Of a DNA stretch of 13,304 nucleotides, positions 1 through 6,840 are shown piece after piece. The notes under the pieces are model-generated. The model ran no database searches, was not told the DNA's origin, and was given only the letters and a program-made list of their open reading frames with translations. The stretch lies in the NCBI GenBank assembly GCA_031282385.1, contig JAITDV010000410.1:1-13304 (forward strand), written 5' to 3'. Positions within the stretch are counted from its first letter, which is position 1, and the number at the start of each line of letters is the position of its first letter. This stretch comes from Planctomycetaceae bacterium (GTDB lineage Bacteria; Planctomycetota; Planctomycetia; Pirellulales; Thermoguttaceae). The translations under genes were made by a program, and so were the position numbers.

Positions 1-167
1 CTTTCTGTAACTTCATCACCGGGCAACTGATCAATTTTTTCAGCGATTTCATTCCAACCGCGTAAATTAAAATAACCAATACAACAATCAGCCCTTTTAG
101 AAAGTTCTAAAGTTTTGCCCAGACCATCCGTTAGGATATGTTCAATATTGTCATAAATTGTAGGCAT
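1..167 (-). CDS. PLD-fold helicase-like protein, N-terminal fragment
   Basis: An open frame on the minus strand starts at the ATG complementary to 165-167 and runs off the window after 55 codons with no stop. It begins MPTIYDNIEHILTDGL and continues with KRADCCIGYFNLRGW. From memory, the pattern 'IYDNI...SKRADFCVGYFNLRGW' opens large (about 1000-residue) proteins that join an N-terminal phospholipase-D-like domain to a superfamily 2 helicase; they often sit near DNA methyltransferases in restriction or defence loci. Only the first part of the PLD-like domain is visible, with no HKD motif or helicase motif, so the function is inferred from the N-terminus alone. No Shine-Dalgarno precedes the start; the leader is AT-rich, as for most genes here. 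The rest of the gene and any methylase partner would lie to the left of the window. Confidence 0.55.
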   Translation of the reverse strand, partial: MPTIYDNIEHILTDGLGKTLELSKRADCCIGYFNLRGWNEIAEKIDQLPGDEVTE

Positions 168-554
168 AAAATTATAAAGATAAGTTGTAATTATTAAGTA
201 ACCAAAATGTTTTCTTATAGTTAGAAACAAGTTTGAAATAGTTTTTAATAGGTCTTTTTATAGCACTATTCATTGGAATATGCAAATATTCCGTAAAAAT
301 TGTCGGTGAGATGAGAATTGACGGATTTAAAAGGGATTAGGTGAGAAAGGAGGATGTATTCCTACAAAGACGTAATGTGTGTTGTATCTCTACGGTATTC
401 CTTGCTGGAATAATCATACAATACCAAACGCAAAATAGAAAAACTACATTCAAGTGAAATTATACAATTCATTTTACCCACGAAATTGACGTGAAATAAA
501 CACAAATAAGTTAGTGTAAATTTTGTGAAAATTCGTGGGTAAAATGAGTTTTTC
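168..554. other. AT-rich gap without a convincing gene
   Basis: This stretch holds the presumed promoter region of the leftward gene at 1-167. It also has a small hairpin, TATTCC/GGAATA at 396-401 and 407-412, and the perfect 16-bp inverted repeat annotated separately at 469-547. A 64-codon open frame on the minus strand (362-556) runs straight through that inverted repeat and has no recognisable product, so I do not call it a gene. Confidence 0.5.
469..547. repeat. 16-bp perfect inverted repeat (foldback, 79 bp)
   Basis: TCATTTTACCCACGAA at 469-484 is the exact reverse complement of 532-547, with 47 bases between. The spacer has a weaker inner pairing, ACAC...GTGT. The structure ends only 8 bp before MITE copy 1. 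It does not share the MITE termini, so it is either another foldback element or a long hairpin. A leftward transcript leaving the gene at 715-1995 could fold it near its 3' end, but neither arm is followed by a clear T tract. Confidence 0.7.
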
Positions 555-659
555 AACTGTTCGCACTTTAAATTTCCTTTACTACTGCCTGCTTACCTTT
601 CGGAAAGCAGGCAGGTTTTTACGCTCATTGTGTTGCGAAATTCAATAGTACAAATAGAA
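555..659 (+). mobile_element. MITE-like palindromic element, copy 1 (forward)
   Basis: The left end AACTGTTCGCACTTTAAATT begins at 555. The right end is worn (AGTACAAATAG at 648-658). The core hairpin is CTGCCTGCTT at 585-594 with AAGCAGGCAG at 605-614, a 10-bp stem that is longer than in other copies, followed by T5 at 616-620. On the plus strand this resembles an intrinsic terminator, but the neighbouring gene (715-1995) is read leftward and would meet the non-terminating side. Flanking TA dinucleotides are not intact here. Confidence 0.75.
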
Positions 660-714
660 AGTTACAATTGCCGTATTTGTGCGGCAGAATTTTAAACTTG
701 CATGTTTGGGAGTA

Positions 715-1995
715 TTACGGGCTTATGAATAGTCCAGTTGCGTACCATAGCCCGTTTGAACTTTGTACCATGTCGTAGGCATAGTATTTTTGTTTTGCAC
801 GTACACATTTCCAATGAGCTGGCGAACCACGCCAACCACGAACACACGCTAACGCCGCCTCAAAATGACCACTGTACAAACCACTTTGCGCACAAACTTC
901 CGATATCCCTTCTCCCAAAACAGCTCGCACTCTACTTGACCTCGCACTAAAATTGTGATGTCCAAGAATACGGTTTTTAGCTTGAAATGCCGCATGACCA
1001 GTTGCTTCCGCCAAAAGAGTCGGCTCAACTTCCCCATCCGCACTAAGCGGACGATCAGGATGAATCTTCACCGCATAAGTCAATGTACGTTGCGTCAACT
1101 TGCCTGGCGGAATCGTCAGAAAAGTTATCATCTGAAATTTACTCGGCGATGTAAAATTAATAAATGGCAAAACTCCAACAACTTCGCCATAATAAGGCGC
1201 ATCATAATGCTCAAAATCAATTATCGCAAGACCAGGATGACCAACCATCTCCTTAAATTTCGGCAACTCAAGAACAGATACCTCCGCCCCATTTTCTCCC
1301 AGCACCTTTGCATCAAAAGGTAATCTCAGTACCAGAAATTGATTCATAACGTCACCTACTTCCGCATTTCTTAACACGTTTTGCTCAAATTCCTTGCAAA
1401 TATAAGACATCGATCCCGATTGACTACGGCTACGAACCTGCTTTGATCCCGAATTCATAACCGGCGAAAAATCGTCGTCCTCACTAGCAGAAAAATAGAT
1501 CAATAAATTTTGACCCGATGCACGAGCAAAATTCATCGCCTTGTCAAAATCATCAAACCAAGAGCGTTCATTAGCAACAAGATTGCTGCCCGATAAAACT
1601 GCTCCAAATAACAAAACACAAAAAATCAGAACTCCTGACTTAATTGTCAAAAAACACTTAACACCTCCATATTCGCCAACAGATATTATCCGTAATATAC
1701 TATTTTTTGCGTCATACATCCCCCCCCGTTTACGTAATCGATACAACATGTAATAATGTTGCATGTGTTTTCTGGTATAACGGACACATTTGATGATCGA
1801 CTGACCTAAAAGCGTGAAAACGCCGGTCAGCAGACATTCAAATATGAACGTTTCGACAATACCAGCCAAATTGCAGAGTAAATGTTGACACGTTTCAATG
1901 GATGCTTTAGCGAAATTGATTTTGCAGTTGCGATCATTCGCAACATTCGCATTGACAACACCATTCGCGTTACCGCTATTGTTACTACCGTTCAT
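715..1995 (-). CDS. Membrane-anchored thioredoxin-fold / CAP-like two-domain protein
   Basis: 426 residues. Residues 1-22 are Asn/Gly-rich. Hydrophobic segments lie at about 45-70 and 117-137, so the bulk is probably held outside the cytoplasmic membrane. Residues 145-280 look like a thioredoxin-fold domain of the thioredoxin_7/DUF255 kind: 'AMNFARASGQNLLIYFSASEDDD', then a segment ending 'GHPGLAIIDF' with the usual cis-Pro position. The CxxC expected after YFSA is absent, so it is probably redox-inactive. Residues 325-424 resemble a CAP/SCP domain: GHHNFSAR (345-352), GEGISE (361-366), GWRGSPAHWKC (387-397) and SNGLWYATGLF near the end, which matches the CAP order of His, Glu, W..S..H and the final strand. 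The start at 1995 is supported by the only strong ribosome binding site in the window. An internal ATG (Met93, 1717-1719) directly follows eight G and would give a protein starting just before the second membrane segment. Function unknown; domain calls are from motif memory. Confidence 0.72.
   Translation of the reverse strand: MNGSNNSGNANGVVNANVANDRNCKINFAKASIETCQHLLCNLAGIVETFIFECLLTGVFTLLGQSIIKCVRYTRKHMQHYYMLYRLRKRGGMYDAKNSILRIISVGEYGGVKCFLTIKSGVLIFCVLLFGAVLSGSNLVANERSWFDDFDKAMNFARASGQNLLIYFSASEDDDFSPVMNSGSKQVRSRSQSGSMSYICKEFEQNVLRNAEVGDVMNQFLVLRLPFDAKVLGENGAEVSVLELPKFKEMVGHPGLAIIDFEHYDAPYYGEVVGVLPFINFTSPSKFQMITFLTIPPGKLTQRTLTYAVKIHPDRPLSADGEVEPTLLAEATGHAAFQAKNRILGHHNFSARSSRVRAVLGEGISEVCAQSGLYSGHFEAALACVRGWRGSPAHWKCVRAKQKYYAYDMVQSSNGLWYATGLFISP
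1720..1727 (-). other. G8 homopolymer inside coding sequence
   Basis: Eight C on the plus strand are eight G in the coding strand, covering codons 90-92 (Arg-Gly-Gly) and lying directly before the in-frame ATG of Met93. Such a tract is prone to slippage, which would separate the N-terminal membrane segment from the thioredoxin/CAP part. It is also a common place for sequencing error. It is the most extreme G/C homopolymer in an AT-rich window. Confidence 0.6.
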
Positions 1996-2000
1996 TTTTT

Positions 2001-2009
2001 ACCTCCCTT
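2001..2009 (-). promoter_or_regulatory. Strong Shine-Dalgarno for the 715-1995 gene
   Basis: Read on the minus strand this is AAGGGAGGT, with six bases between GGAGG and the ATG at 1995-1993. It fixes the long start of that gene. No other gene in the window has a comparable site. Confidence 0.75.
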
Positions 2010-2329
2010 GTGTTTGTAAAAAATTGTGTAATCGCAATCCCCGTTTGCCCAACATTAGAAAATTACACACAATAAGCGGTCTTAATGCTAAATGTATAAC
2101 GAATCAGCTGTTTAGACAAAAGAAAATGCGAATGTTGATTAAGTTGCCTTGCAGTAGTCAAGGTCAACAACTCTCGAAAAACAGACATACCATCCACTAA
2201 GTCAAATTAAGTTAAAGCTTAATAAAATTGGTAAATCAGTATCACGTCCTTTATTTGCCGAACGTATTTTTGAATTCATCAACACAAAAGTATTGGTAAA
2301 TTCAATGCGAACAGCTAACTAAACACACT

Positions 2330-2396
2330 TTTGATTTCCGGCTACTTGAAAACATTGATGTTGGCTTAACGGAATTTAAAATGTGAACAGTTCAAA
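2330..2396 (-). mobile_element. Decayed MITE remnant (reverse)
   Basis: The right part, GGAATTTAAAATGTGAACAG at 2371-2390, closely matches the left end of intact reverse copies (GGAAATTTAAAGTGTGAACAG at 8089-8109). Upstream of it only traces remain, such as TTTCCGGCTACTTG against TTTCCGATAAGTAAG. The other end is not clear; a similar terminus, TGCGAACAGCTAA, occurs near 2306-2318. Confidence 0.5.
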
Positions 2397-2706
2397 ATAA
2401 TCCCTTCATCCTTCCTCCTTAATCCGAATACAAACAGAAGGTTGACAAACAAGGTAAAAGCCAATGTATCCGGTCAGAGTAATAAGTGTTAAACTTTAGC
2501 GATTAGGCAATATTTAACGGGCAATAATCTAAAGCATCCACAGAAATTTGTAAATACCCCCTCTAGCAATCAAAATTTTTTTGCCGACTTGTTCGGAAAC
2601 AATTGAACAAGCTCACAATTGATTAACAACCTAATAACATGACTTGCCGACAAAAAATTGTTATAACGTTTTTCGGTCAACAAAACCTGAATTGCGTTTG
2701 ATGTGT

Positions 2707-2722
2707 CAATTAAATTTAATTG
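2707..2722. promoter_or_regulatory. Perfect 16-bp AT palindrome upstream of the 2796 gene
   Basis: CAATTAAATTTAATTG is fully self-complementary and ends 73 bp before the ATG at 2796. Its position suggests an operator or promoter element. In AT-rich DNA such palindromes also arise by chance, so the role is only a guess. Confidence 0.35.
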
Positions 2723-2795
2723 AATTGTGATTTTTATCCGGCGAAAGTCGCCCGATTCACGATTTCAAAAAATTAACCTTAAACCAAAATTAACG

Positions 2796-4769
2796 ATGAA
2801 AAATACGAAGAAAAAACCATTGTGTTTCGTTTCTCCCCTGTTTTTTCTCTTATTGTTTTGCACGGCGGCACTCATCGTTCCGCAAGATGCAGCTCAAGCC
2901 GCAAGACTGTCCCGTTGGCGGCACAGCAATTTTGTCAATTCAGATCGGCAGGTAAATCAACCTGACCTTACTGATACAGTTACTAAAATTAAATCGAATC
3001 CAGTTAAACCGAAGAATTCTGATTTGATTCGTTGCAAAAAACTTTTGCTAAAAGAATGCAACACGCTTATAAAGATTCTTGCAGAAGACCCGAATCGTGA
3101 GGCGGCGGAAAATTGGCGAGAGGTGTTGAAACTTGATTCGATTAAATCAATTCTTGTTGCTTCGGAGTTGCCTGATTTTAAGGTGATCAATGAGGCATGG
3201 AGTGATTTTAATCAGGACAAAACCGGTTTGCGTTGGGAGATTTTCAACGGAGTGCGTAATGAATTGCGGCGTTATCAAGTGATACATGGACTTTTGAATT
3301 TGGGTAATGATTACGAGTCGGAATTTGCGAAAGTTTGCGATAGTTTGGAGAGCAATGTTCATGAGTACATAAGAACTGCGTCTCCGGTTGCCGGTGCAAC
3401 ATTGAATGAGCTTGTTATTTGGTTTAATGATATAAGTCTTTTTGAACCGCGTGCAAGTCAAATTATTGCTGCTGTCCGTAAGAAAGTTTCGGTTCCTAAC
3501 ATTCAATTTACGGTGAGTGATCGTTTCATGTCAAATGGATTTAGTCGTGTACTTACGCGGGATATTGAGGTTAATGAGACGATTCAGGGGACAAAAATAA
3601 TTGGTTCCGGCAGCATGACGGGAACAAGTTCTTCTTCAATAGTTACACGGTCAAAGGATGCCGCAATAGACATAATTATTGACACGGATATGGAAACTGA
3701 AACAACAGGTTACCATCCGCCGGTAACTTTGAATACTCGAACAACCGGTAAACTTACGGGTAAAAAACGAGTTCTGCTTGCGCCGAATAAGATTTCGGCT
3801 TTGCCCGCTACATCAACTGCAGATTTAAAAGCAGACATTTACAATGTTCGTGTCAACGCAGGTGCGTTGGTGAGTTGTATTGCGCGGCGTCAAGTTGAGG
3901 ATCAGCGTGAAGATTCGTTGGCGGAGGCGAAGTTGCGGACGGAGGCAAGGTTGAATGATCAAATAGATGCGATTGTCAACGCAGAGATAGCAGATGCAAA
4001 TGAACAATATCAAAAAAGTTTTCGGCGTCCGTTGAAAAATTTAGGATTGTTGCCTGAATTTAATATCTCCAGTATTGGGGCGGATAAGAATAAAGGTTTA
4101 TCCGGCGGAATAAATGGTCGCGCACTTGTAGGAACAACATTTCAACCAAGTAGCACCATAAACGCACCAGACGTCAAAAATACGTATGACGTATTTGTTC
4201 AGTTACATCAATCGCTCCCGAATAATATTGCGGCATTTGCTTTGGCGGGCAAAAATTTTAATGAGTCTGAATCAAATTTGAGTGAGCAATTTAGCGAAAT
4301 TGAATTATTGCGTCAGATTTTTGAACGTAAGGATGATCAGGAACCGATTGCAATAAAATTTGCGGAAAAGGCACCGACTGTAATAACGTTTGAGGAAGAT
4401 ATCGTTAGGATTGTGATCAGGATAAACGCCTTTTTTCAGAACGGTACAACGTATCCCGGACTTGATATTACTTTAGTTTACAAAATAAAAACTGAGCAAA
4501 CGGCAAATGGAAATCTTGTTGTGGTTCTTGAGCAGGTTGAGAAACCGGATGCAATGCTTAGAGGTAAAACAAAGGTTTCGGCAAGAATACAAACAATTAG
4601 GACAATTGTAATGCGGCGTTTGGAATCGGTTCCGAAGCGTATTGAGTTAAAACCGTTCGGATTGAAGTGGAAGGGGTGGCAAGACAGCGGCGAATTGGCA
4701 CCCGTATTTGCAAAATCAACAAGCGGTTGGCTGACTATAGGTTTCAATTGGATTCAAAAGAACAAATAA
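2796..4769 (+). CDS. Secreted conserved protein of planctomycete type, function unknown
   Basis: 657 residues from the ATG at 2796. An in-frame GTG at 2727 would add 23 residues ahead of the signal peptide, which makes it unlikely. The N-terminus MKNTKKKPLCFVSPLFFLLL is a clear signal peptide: basic region, hydrophobic core, probable cleavage after AAQA. Numbered from this ATG, the mature part includes LRRYQVIHGLLNLGNDYE (about 175-192), a segment with SVPNIQFTVSDRFM (about 231-244), a long β-rich stretch with VLLAPNKISALPA, an acidic/basic helical region (about 370-410), VQLHQSLPNNIAAFALAGK (about 468-486) and a C-terminal GWLTIGFNW. I recall this motif order from large hypothetical proteins of Pirellula-like planctomycetes and know of no assigned domain. 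Probably periplasmic or cell-surface. No enzyme motif is visible. It faces the ATPase gene convergently. Confidence 0.7.
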   Translation: MKNTKKKPLCFVSPLFFLLLFCTAALIVPQDAAQAARLSRWRHSNFVNSDRQVNQPDLTDTVTKIKSNPVKPKNSDLIRCKKLLLKECNTLIKILAEDPNREAAENWREVLKLDSIKSILVASELPDFKVINEAWSDFNQDKTGLRWEIFNGVRNELRRYQVIHGLLNLGNDYESEFAKVCDSLESNVHEYIRTASPVAGATLNELVIWFNDISLFEPRASQIIAAVRKKVSVPNIQFTVSDRFMSNGFSRVLTRDIEVNETIQGTKIIGSGSMTGTSSSSIVTRSKDAAIDIIIDTDMETETTGYHPPVTLNTRTTGKLTGKKRVLLAPNKISALPATSTADLKADIYNVRVNAGALVSCIARRQVEDQREDSLAEAKLRTEARLNDQIDAIVNAEIADANEQYQKSFRRPLKNLGLLPEFNISSIGADKNKGLSGGINGRALVGTTFQPSSTINAPDVKNTYDVFVQLHQSLPNNIAAFALAGKNFNESESNLSEQFSEIELLRQIFERKDDQEPIAIKFAEKAPTVITFEEDIVRIVIRINAFFQNGTTYPGLDITLVYKIKTEQTANGNLVVVLEQVEKPDAMLRGKTKVSARIQTIRTIVMRRLESVPKRIELKPFGLKWKGWQDSGELAPVFAKSTSGWLTIGFNWIQKNK

Positions 4770-4811
4770 AGGAAACCGTTGGATTTTATTTCTTAAACAA
4801 ATGCAAATATA

Positions 4812-4915
4812 ATACTCGTACTATGACTATAAATTGCGCGACTCAAAAGCGTAAAAGCCTACTTGCCGATATAGGTAAGCAAGCGGCGACAAAGGAAATG
4901 AGAGTATGAACAGTT
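4812..4915 (-). mobile_element. MITE-like palindromic element, copy 2 (reverse)
   Basis: The conserved inner block ATAAATTGCGCGACTCAAAA starts at 4829, followed by GCGTAAAAGCCT. The end TATGAACAGTT is at 4905-4915. This copy has a 6-bp insertion (ATGACT) near one end. Its core stem is broken: GCCTACTT faces AAGCAAGC with two mismatches. It lies between the convergent genes ending at 4769 and 5006. A TA (4810-4811) precedes it; the other side reads TTAATAA, so the second TA is not clean. Confidence 0.8.
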
Positions 4916-4918
4916 AAT

Positions 4919-4969
4919 AATTTTCAGGATTGATGAATAAAAATTTTTTATCTGTCAATTCTGAAAATT
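4919..4969. terminator. Long AT-rich hairpin between convergent genes
   Basis: AATTTTCAGGATTGA at 4919-4933 pairs with TCAATTCTGAAAATT at 4955-4969 (14 of 15). The 21-base spacer contains a further pairing, ATAAAAA/TTTTTAT. It sits between the 3' ends of the genes ending at 4769 (+) and 5006 (-). Flanks are T-rich on one side (TGTTTATTT) and read AATTATTAAC on the other, so it could serve as a two-way terminator. Alternatively it is another foldback element. Confidence 0.55.
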
Positions 4970-5005
4970 TGTTTATTTACGGCTTTCAAGTTAAAAGAGG
5001 TAAAT

Positions 5006-6229
5006 TTAGATTCTGTTTTTGAACATTGTGCTGAACCAATCTGGTTCAAGATTTTTTGGTTCGTTTGGGTTTTCTGGCGGCGTAATTAAATCGGAGGCGC
5101 GCTCTACAACCGTAAATCCAGATTGATCGCGGCTGAAAATCCATACGTTTTGCGGATGAGTTGCGTCGGCTAATTCGGCATTTTGGGTGGTAAGCATGAG
5201 TTGTGAACCGTGAGTTGAAACATCAAATTTACGCAACAAATCCGCCATATACCAACAATGAATTCGATCAAGACCATTCTCCGGATTATCAAATGTTATC
5301 AATGGCGCCGGCGACGGTTCCTCCAACCTCAAAACATACGAAAGAAGCCGAATTGTTGCTTCTGACAAATGCGACGCCGGTATTGGAATACTGAGACTAT
5401 CCATCACTAACGATAACAACGGATGTTCCCGATTCGTAATATCAAGTAACACGGATAATAAATTTGGAATTCCGGCAGTTATTCGGTTTATTATCGATTC
5501 TGTTTCATCGCCGAATTGATCTACAAGATAACGGATAAATTGAGACAACTTGTAACCGCGCGGATTGTCATGCGGTTTGAATTGTGTCTCATCAAGACCA
5601 TAAGTTGTGTCAATATGAAAATCATCTGTTGACCAGTTCTCAAATAAATTGCGCAACGAAAACCAAACCGGATATTTCGGATGAGAATCCAACGCAGCAA
5701 GTCCCAAATGTTTCAGATCGGTAAATTCTATACTTGTAAGTTCTGTACTGCTTATTCGTTCATCTGGTGCAAGATAACGTATTGTTTTTTGACCGTTTTG
5801 GAGAAATGCAATTGGAACAGATTCTTTTCCGTTACGGTATGCAATAAGTTCTGAATCAATATACGGCGCCTTGTTTTTAATATAGCCGATACTGATTGCG
5901 TAAGTTGCTGCGATAGGTTCTCCAGGTTGGCGGTAATGAAATCCGAACGACATTGTCCCTTTACCGCCGTGTGAATATATTGTTTCATAGCCGCCTCGTT
6001 TGCCGCAAGCGTAATCAATTCCGTGACAATAACAGTCAGAAACAAATTCAAAAGCATCGAGAACCGAGCTCTTGCCTGAGCCGCTCAATCCTGTCAACAA
6101 TGTAGTTGTTCCGAGATCAAACGGCAACACCGAAGCAGGATCCTCAACATAGACAAATTGAGGAAACGCCGTACCGATTCCGACTTGTTTAAGTGACTTA
6201 AAATTACGAATCCAAAATCCTTCAAGCAT
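5006..6229 (-). CDS. RecF/SMC-like AAA ATPase with altered Walker B and H-loop
   Basis: 407 residues. The N-terminus MLEGFWIRNFKSLKQVGIG is typical of AAA_15/AAA_21 'overcoming lysogenization defect/RecF-like' ATPases. Walker A is GLSGSGKSS at 47-55. The signature-like region is LSEATIRLLSYVL (288-300), where most relatives have S-(E/D)-G-T. Walker B is PLITFDNPENGL (309-320): the Asp (314) is present but the next residue, normally catalytic Glu, is Asn315. The switch region is LMLTTQNAEL (344-353) with Gln in place of the usual His. ATP binding is therefore likely and hydrolysis may be weak or changed. These families act in DNA repair, phage defence or unknown regulation. No TOPRIM or nuclease domain is fused and no partner gene adjoins. 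The start has no Shine-Dalgarno; the alternative is a non-hydrolysing relative that is a normal subfamily feature. Confidence 0.8.
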   Translation of the reverse strand: MLEGFWIRNFKSLKQVGIGTAFPQFVYVEDPASVLPFDLGTTTLLTGLSGSGKSSVLDAFEFVSDCYCHGIDYACGKRGGYETIYSHGGKGTMSFGFHYRQPGEPIAATYAISIGYIKNKAPYIDSELIAYRNGKESVPIAFLQNGQKTIRYLAPDERISSTELTSIEFTDLKHLGLAALDSHPKYPVWFSLRNLFENWSTDDFHIDTTYGLDETQFKPHDNPRGYKLSQFIRYLVDQFGDETESIINRITAGIPNLLSVLLDITNREHPLLSLVMDSLSIPIPASHLSEATIRLLSYVLRLEEPSPAPLITFDNPENGLDRIHCWYMADLLRKFDVSTHGSQLMLTTQNAELADATHPQNVWIFSRDQSGFTVVERASDLITPPENPNEPKNLEPDWFSTMFKNRI

Positions 6230-6655
6230 GTTATCTCAATTAATACAATCAATACAAATGTTCGCACAACAAAAAACATATAATCTACACCGAACACAAA
6301 TTAGAATTCGGTAACACGAAGTCAATGCGGTTTTTTTGATAAGTAAGACAATGCACATTACAAAAAATTAAAGTGCGAACAGTTTAAAACAATATAACGA
6401 ACCGGTCAATCACACCTATCGAATTTGTCAACTCACACCAAACCTTTTTTCGCAACAAAACAACAGAATGTGTAAATTTCACAGTACAGTTTGTAACTTC
6501 TGAAATTTTGTCCGTTCTGTCAATAATTCACACACTAGCGGAACAAGAAATTGCCTACCCTCAGTTGAAACTGAAGATTATTCACGGAAAACTCCTACAA
6601 AGTAAATGTTGTCATAGTTATTAATACTGCTATAATTTCCATATCAATAGTTTTA
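6230..6655. other. AT-rich divergent gap
   Basis: This holds the presumed promoters of the leftward ATPase gene and the rightward PLP-enzyme gene. It contains the decayed repeat annotated at 6305-6385 and a short perfect foldback TCAGTT-GA-AACTGA at 6561-6574. No coding sequence is convincing. Confidence 0.5.
6305..6385 (-). mobile_element. Decayed MITE remnant (reverse)
   Basis: TTGATAAGTAAG followed by CAATGC, then AATTAAAGTGCGAACAGTTT near 6366-6385, lines up with the second half of intact copy 5 (CCGATAAGTAAGCAGGC...AATTTAAAGTGTGAACTGTTT). The hairpin core and the other end are worn beyond secure delimitation. It lies about 80-160 bp upstream of the ATPase start. Confidence 0.5.
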
Positions 6656-6754
6656 AACTGCTCACACTGTAAATTTCATTTGCCGCCGCTTGCTTACTTA
6701 TCGGAAAGCAGGCTTTTACGCTCTTGAATCACGCAAATTATAGTACGAACAGTA
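6656..6754 (+). mobile_element. MITE-like palindromic element, copy 3 (forward)
   Basis: A 99-bp copy flanked by TA on both sides (6654-6655 and 6755-6756). Left end AACTGCTCACACTGTAAATT, right end ATAGTACGAACAGTA. The core is GCTTGCTTACTTATCGGAAAG followed by CAGGCTTTTACGC. It ends 86 bp before the start of the PLP-enzyme gene, so it lies in that gene's promoter region. Confidence 0.85.
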
Positions 6755-6840
6755 TATTGGGCTGAATTGTATATTTTGCCCAAAAAAATAAAACAATCAA
6801 AAAAACTTTTCCCCAATCCAAAATTAAAAACAAAAATCCA

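Larger units (their letters stand above)
2010..2795. other. Long divergent gap with regulatory potential
   Basis: Nearly 800 bp separate two divergent genes, so both promoters should be here. Visible in it: a hairpin at 2143-2168 (GTTGCCTTG pairing with CAAGGTCAAC, one bulge), a decayed MITE remnant ending near 2396, two nearby copies of TTGCCGAC (from 2581 and in 2641-2655), and a perfect 16-bp palindrome at 2707-2722. I see no convincing coding sequence; the open frames here overlap these repeats or extend antisense from the neighbouring gene. Confidence 0.5.

Noticed and set aside
362..556. 64-residue open frame on the minus strand
   Set aside because: It runs through the perfect inverted repeat at 469-547, has no recognisable product and no ribosome binding site.
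955..1323. 122-residue open frame on the plus strand
   Set aside because: It is antisense to the 715-1995 gene, which has coherent domain motifs and a strong ribosome binding site; the translated product is basic and featureless.
1898..2200. 100-residue open frame on the plus strand
   Set aside because: It begins antisense inside the 715-1995 gene and crosses its start and the ribosome binding site; no recognisable product.
2727..2795. Upstream GTG start for the secreted protein
   Set aside because: It would place 23 polar residues before a well-formed signal peptide; the ATG at 2796 gives the canonical N-terminus.
4667..4909. 80-residue open frame on the plus strand
   Set aside because: It overlaps the end of the 2796-4769 gene in another frame and continues into MITE copy 2.
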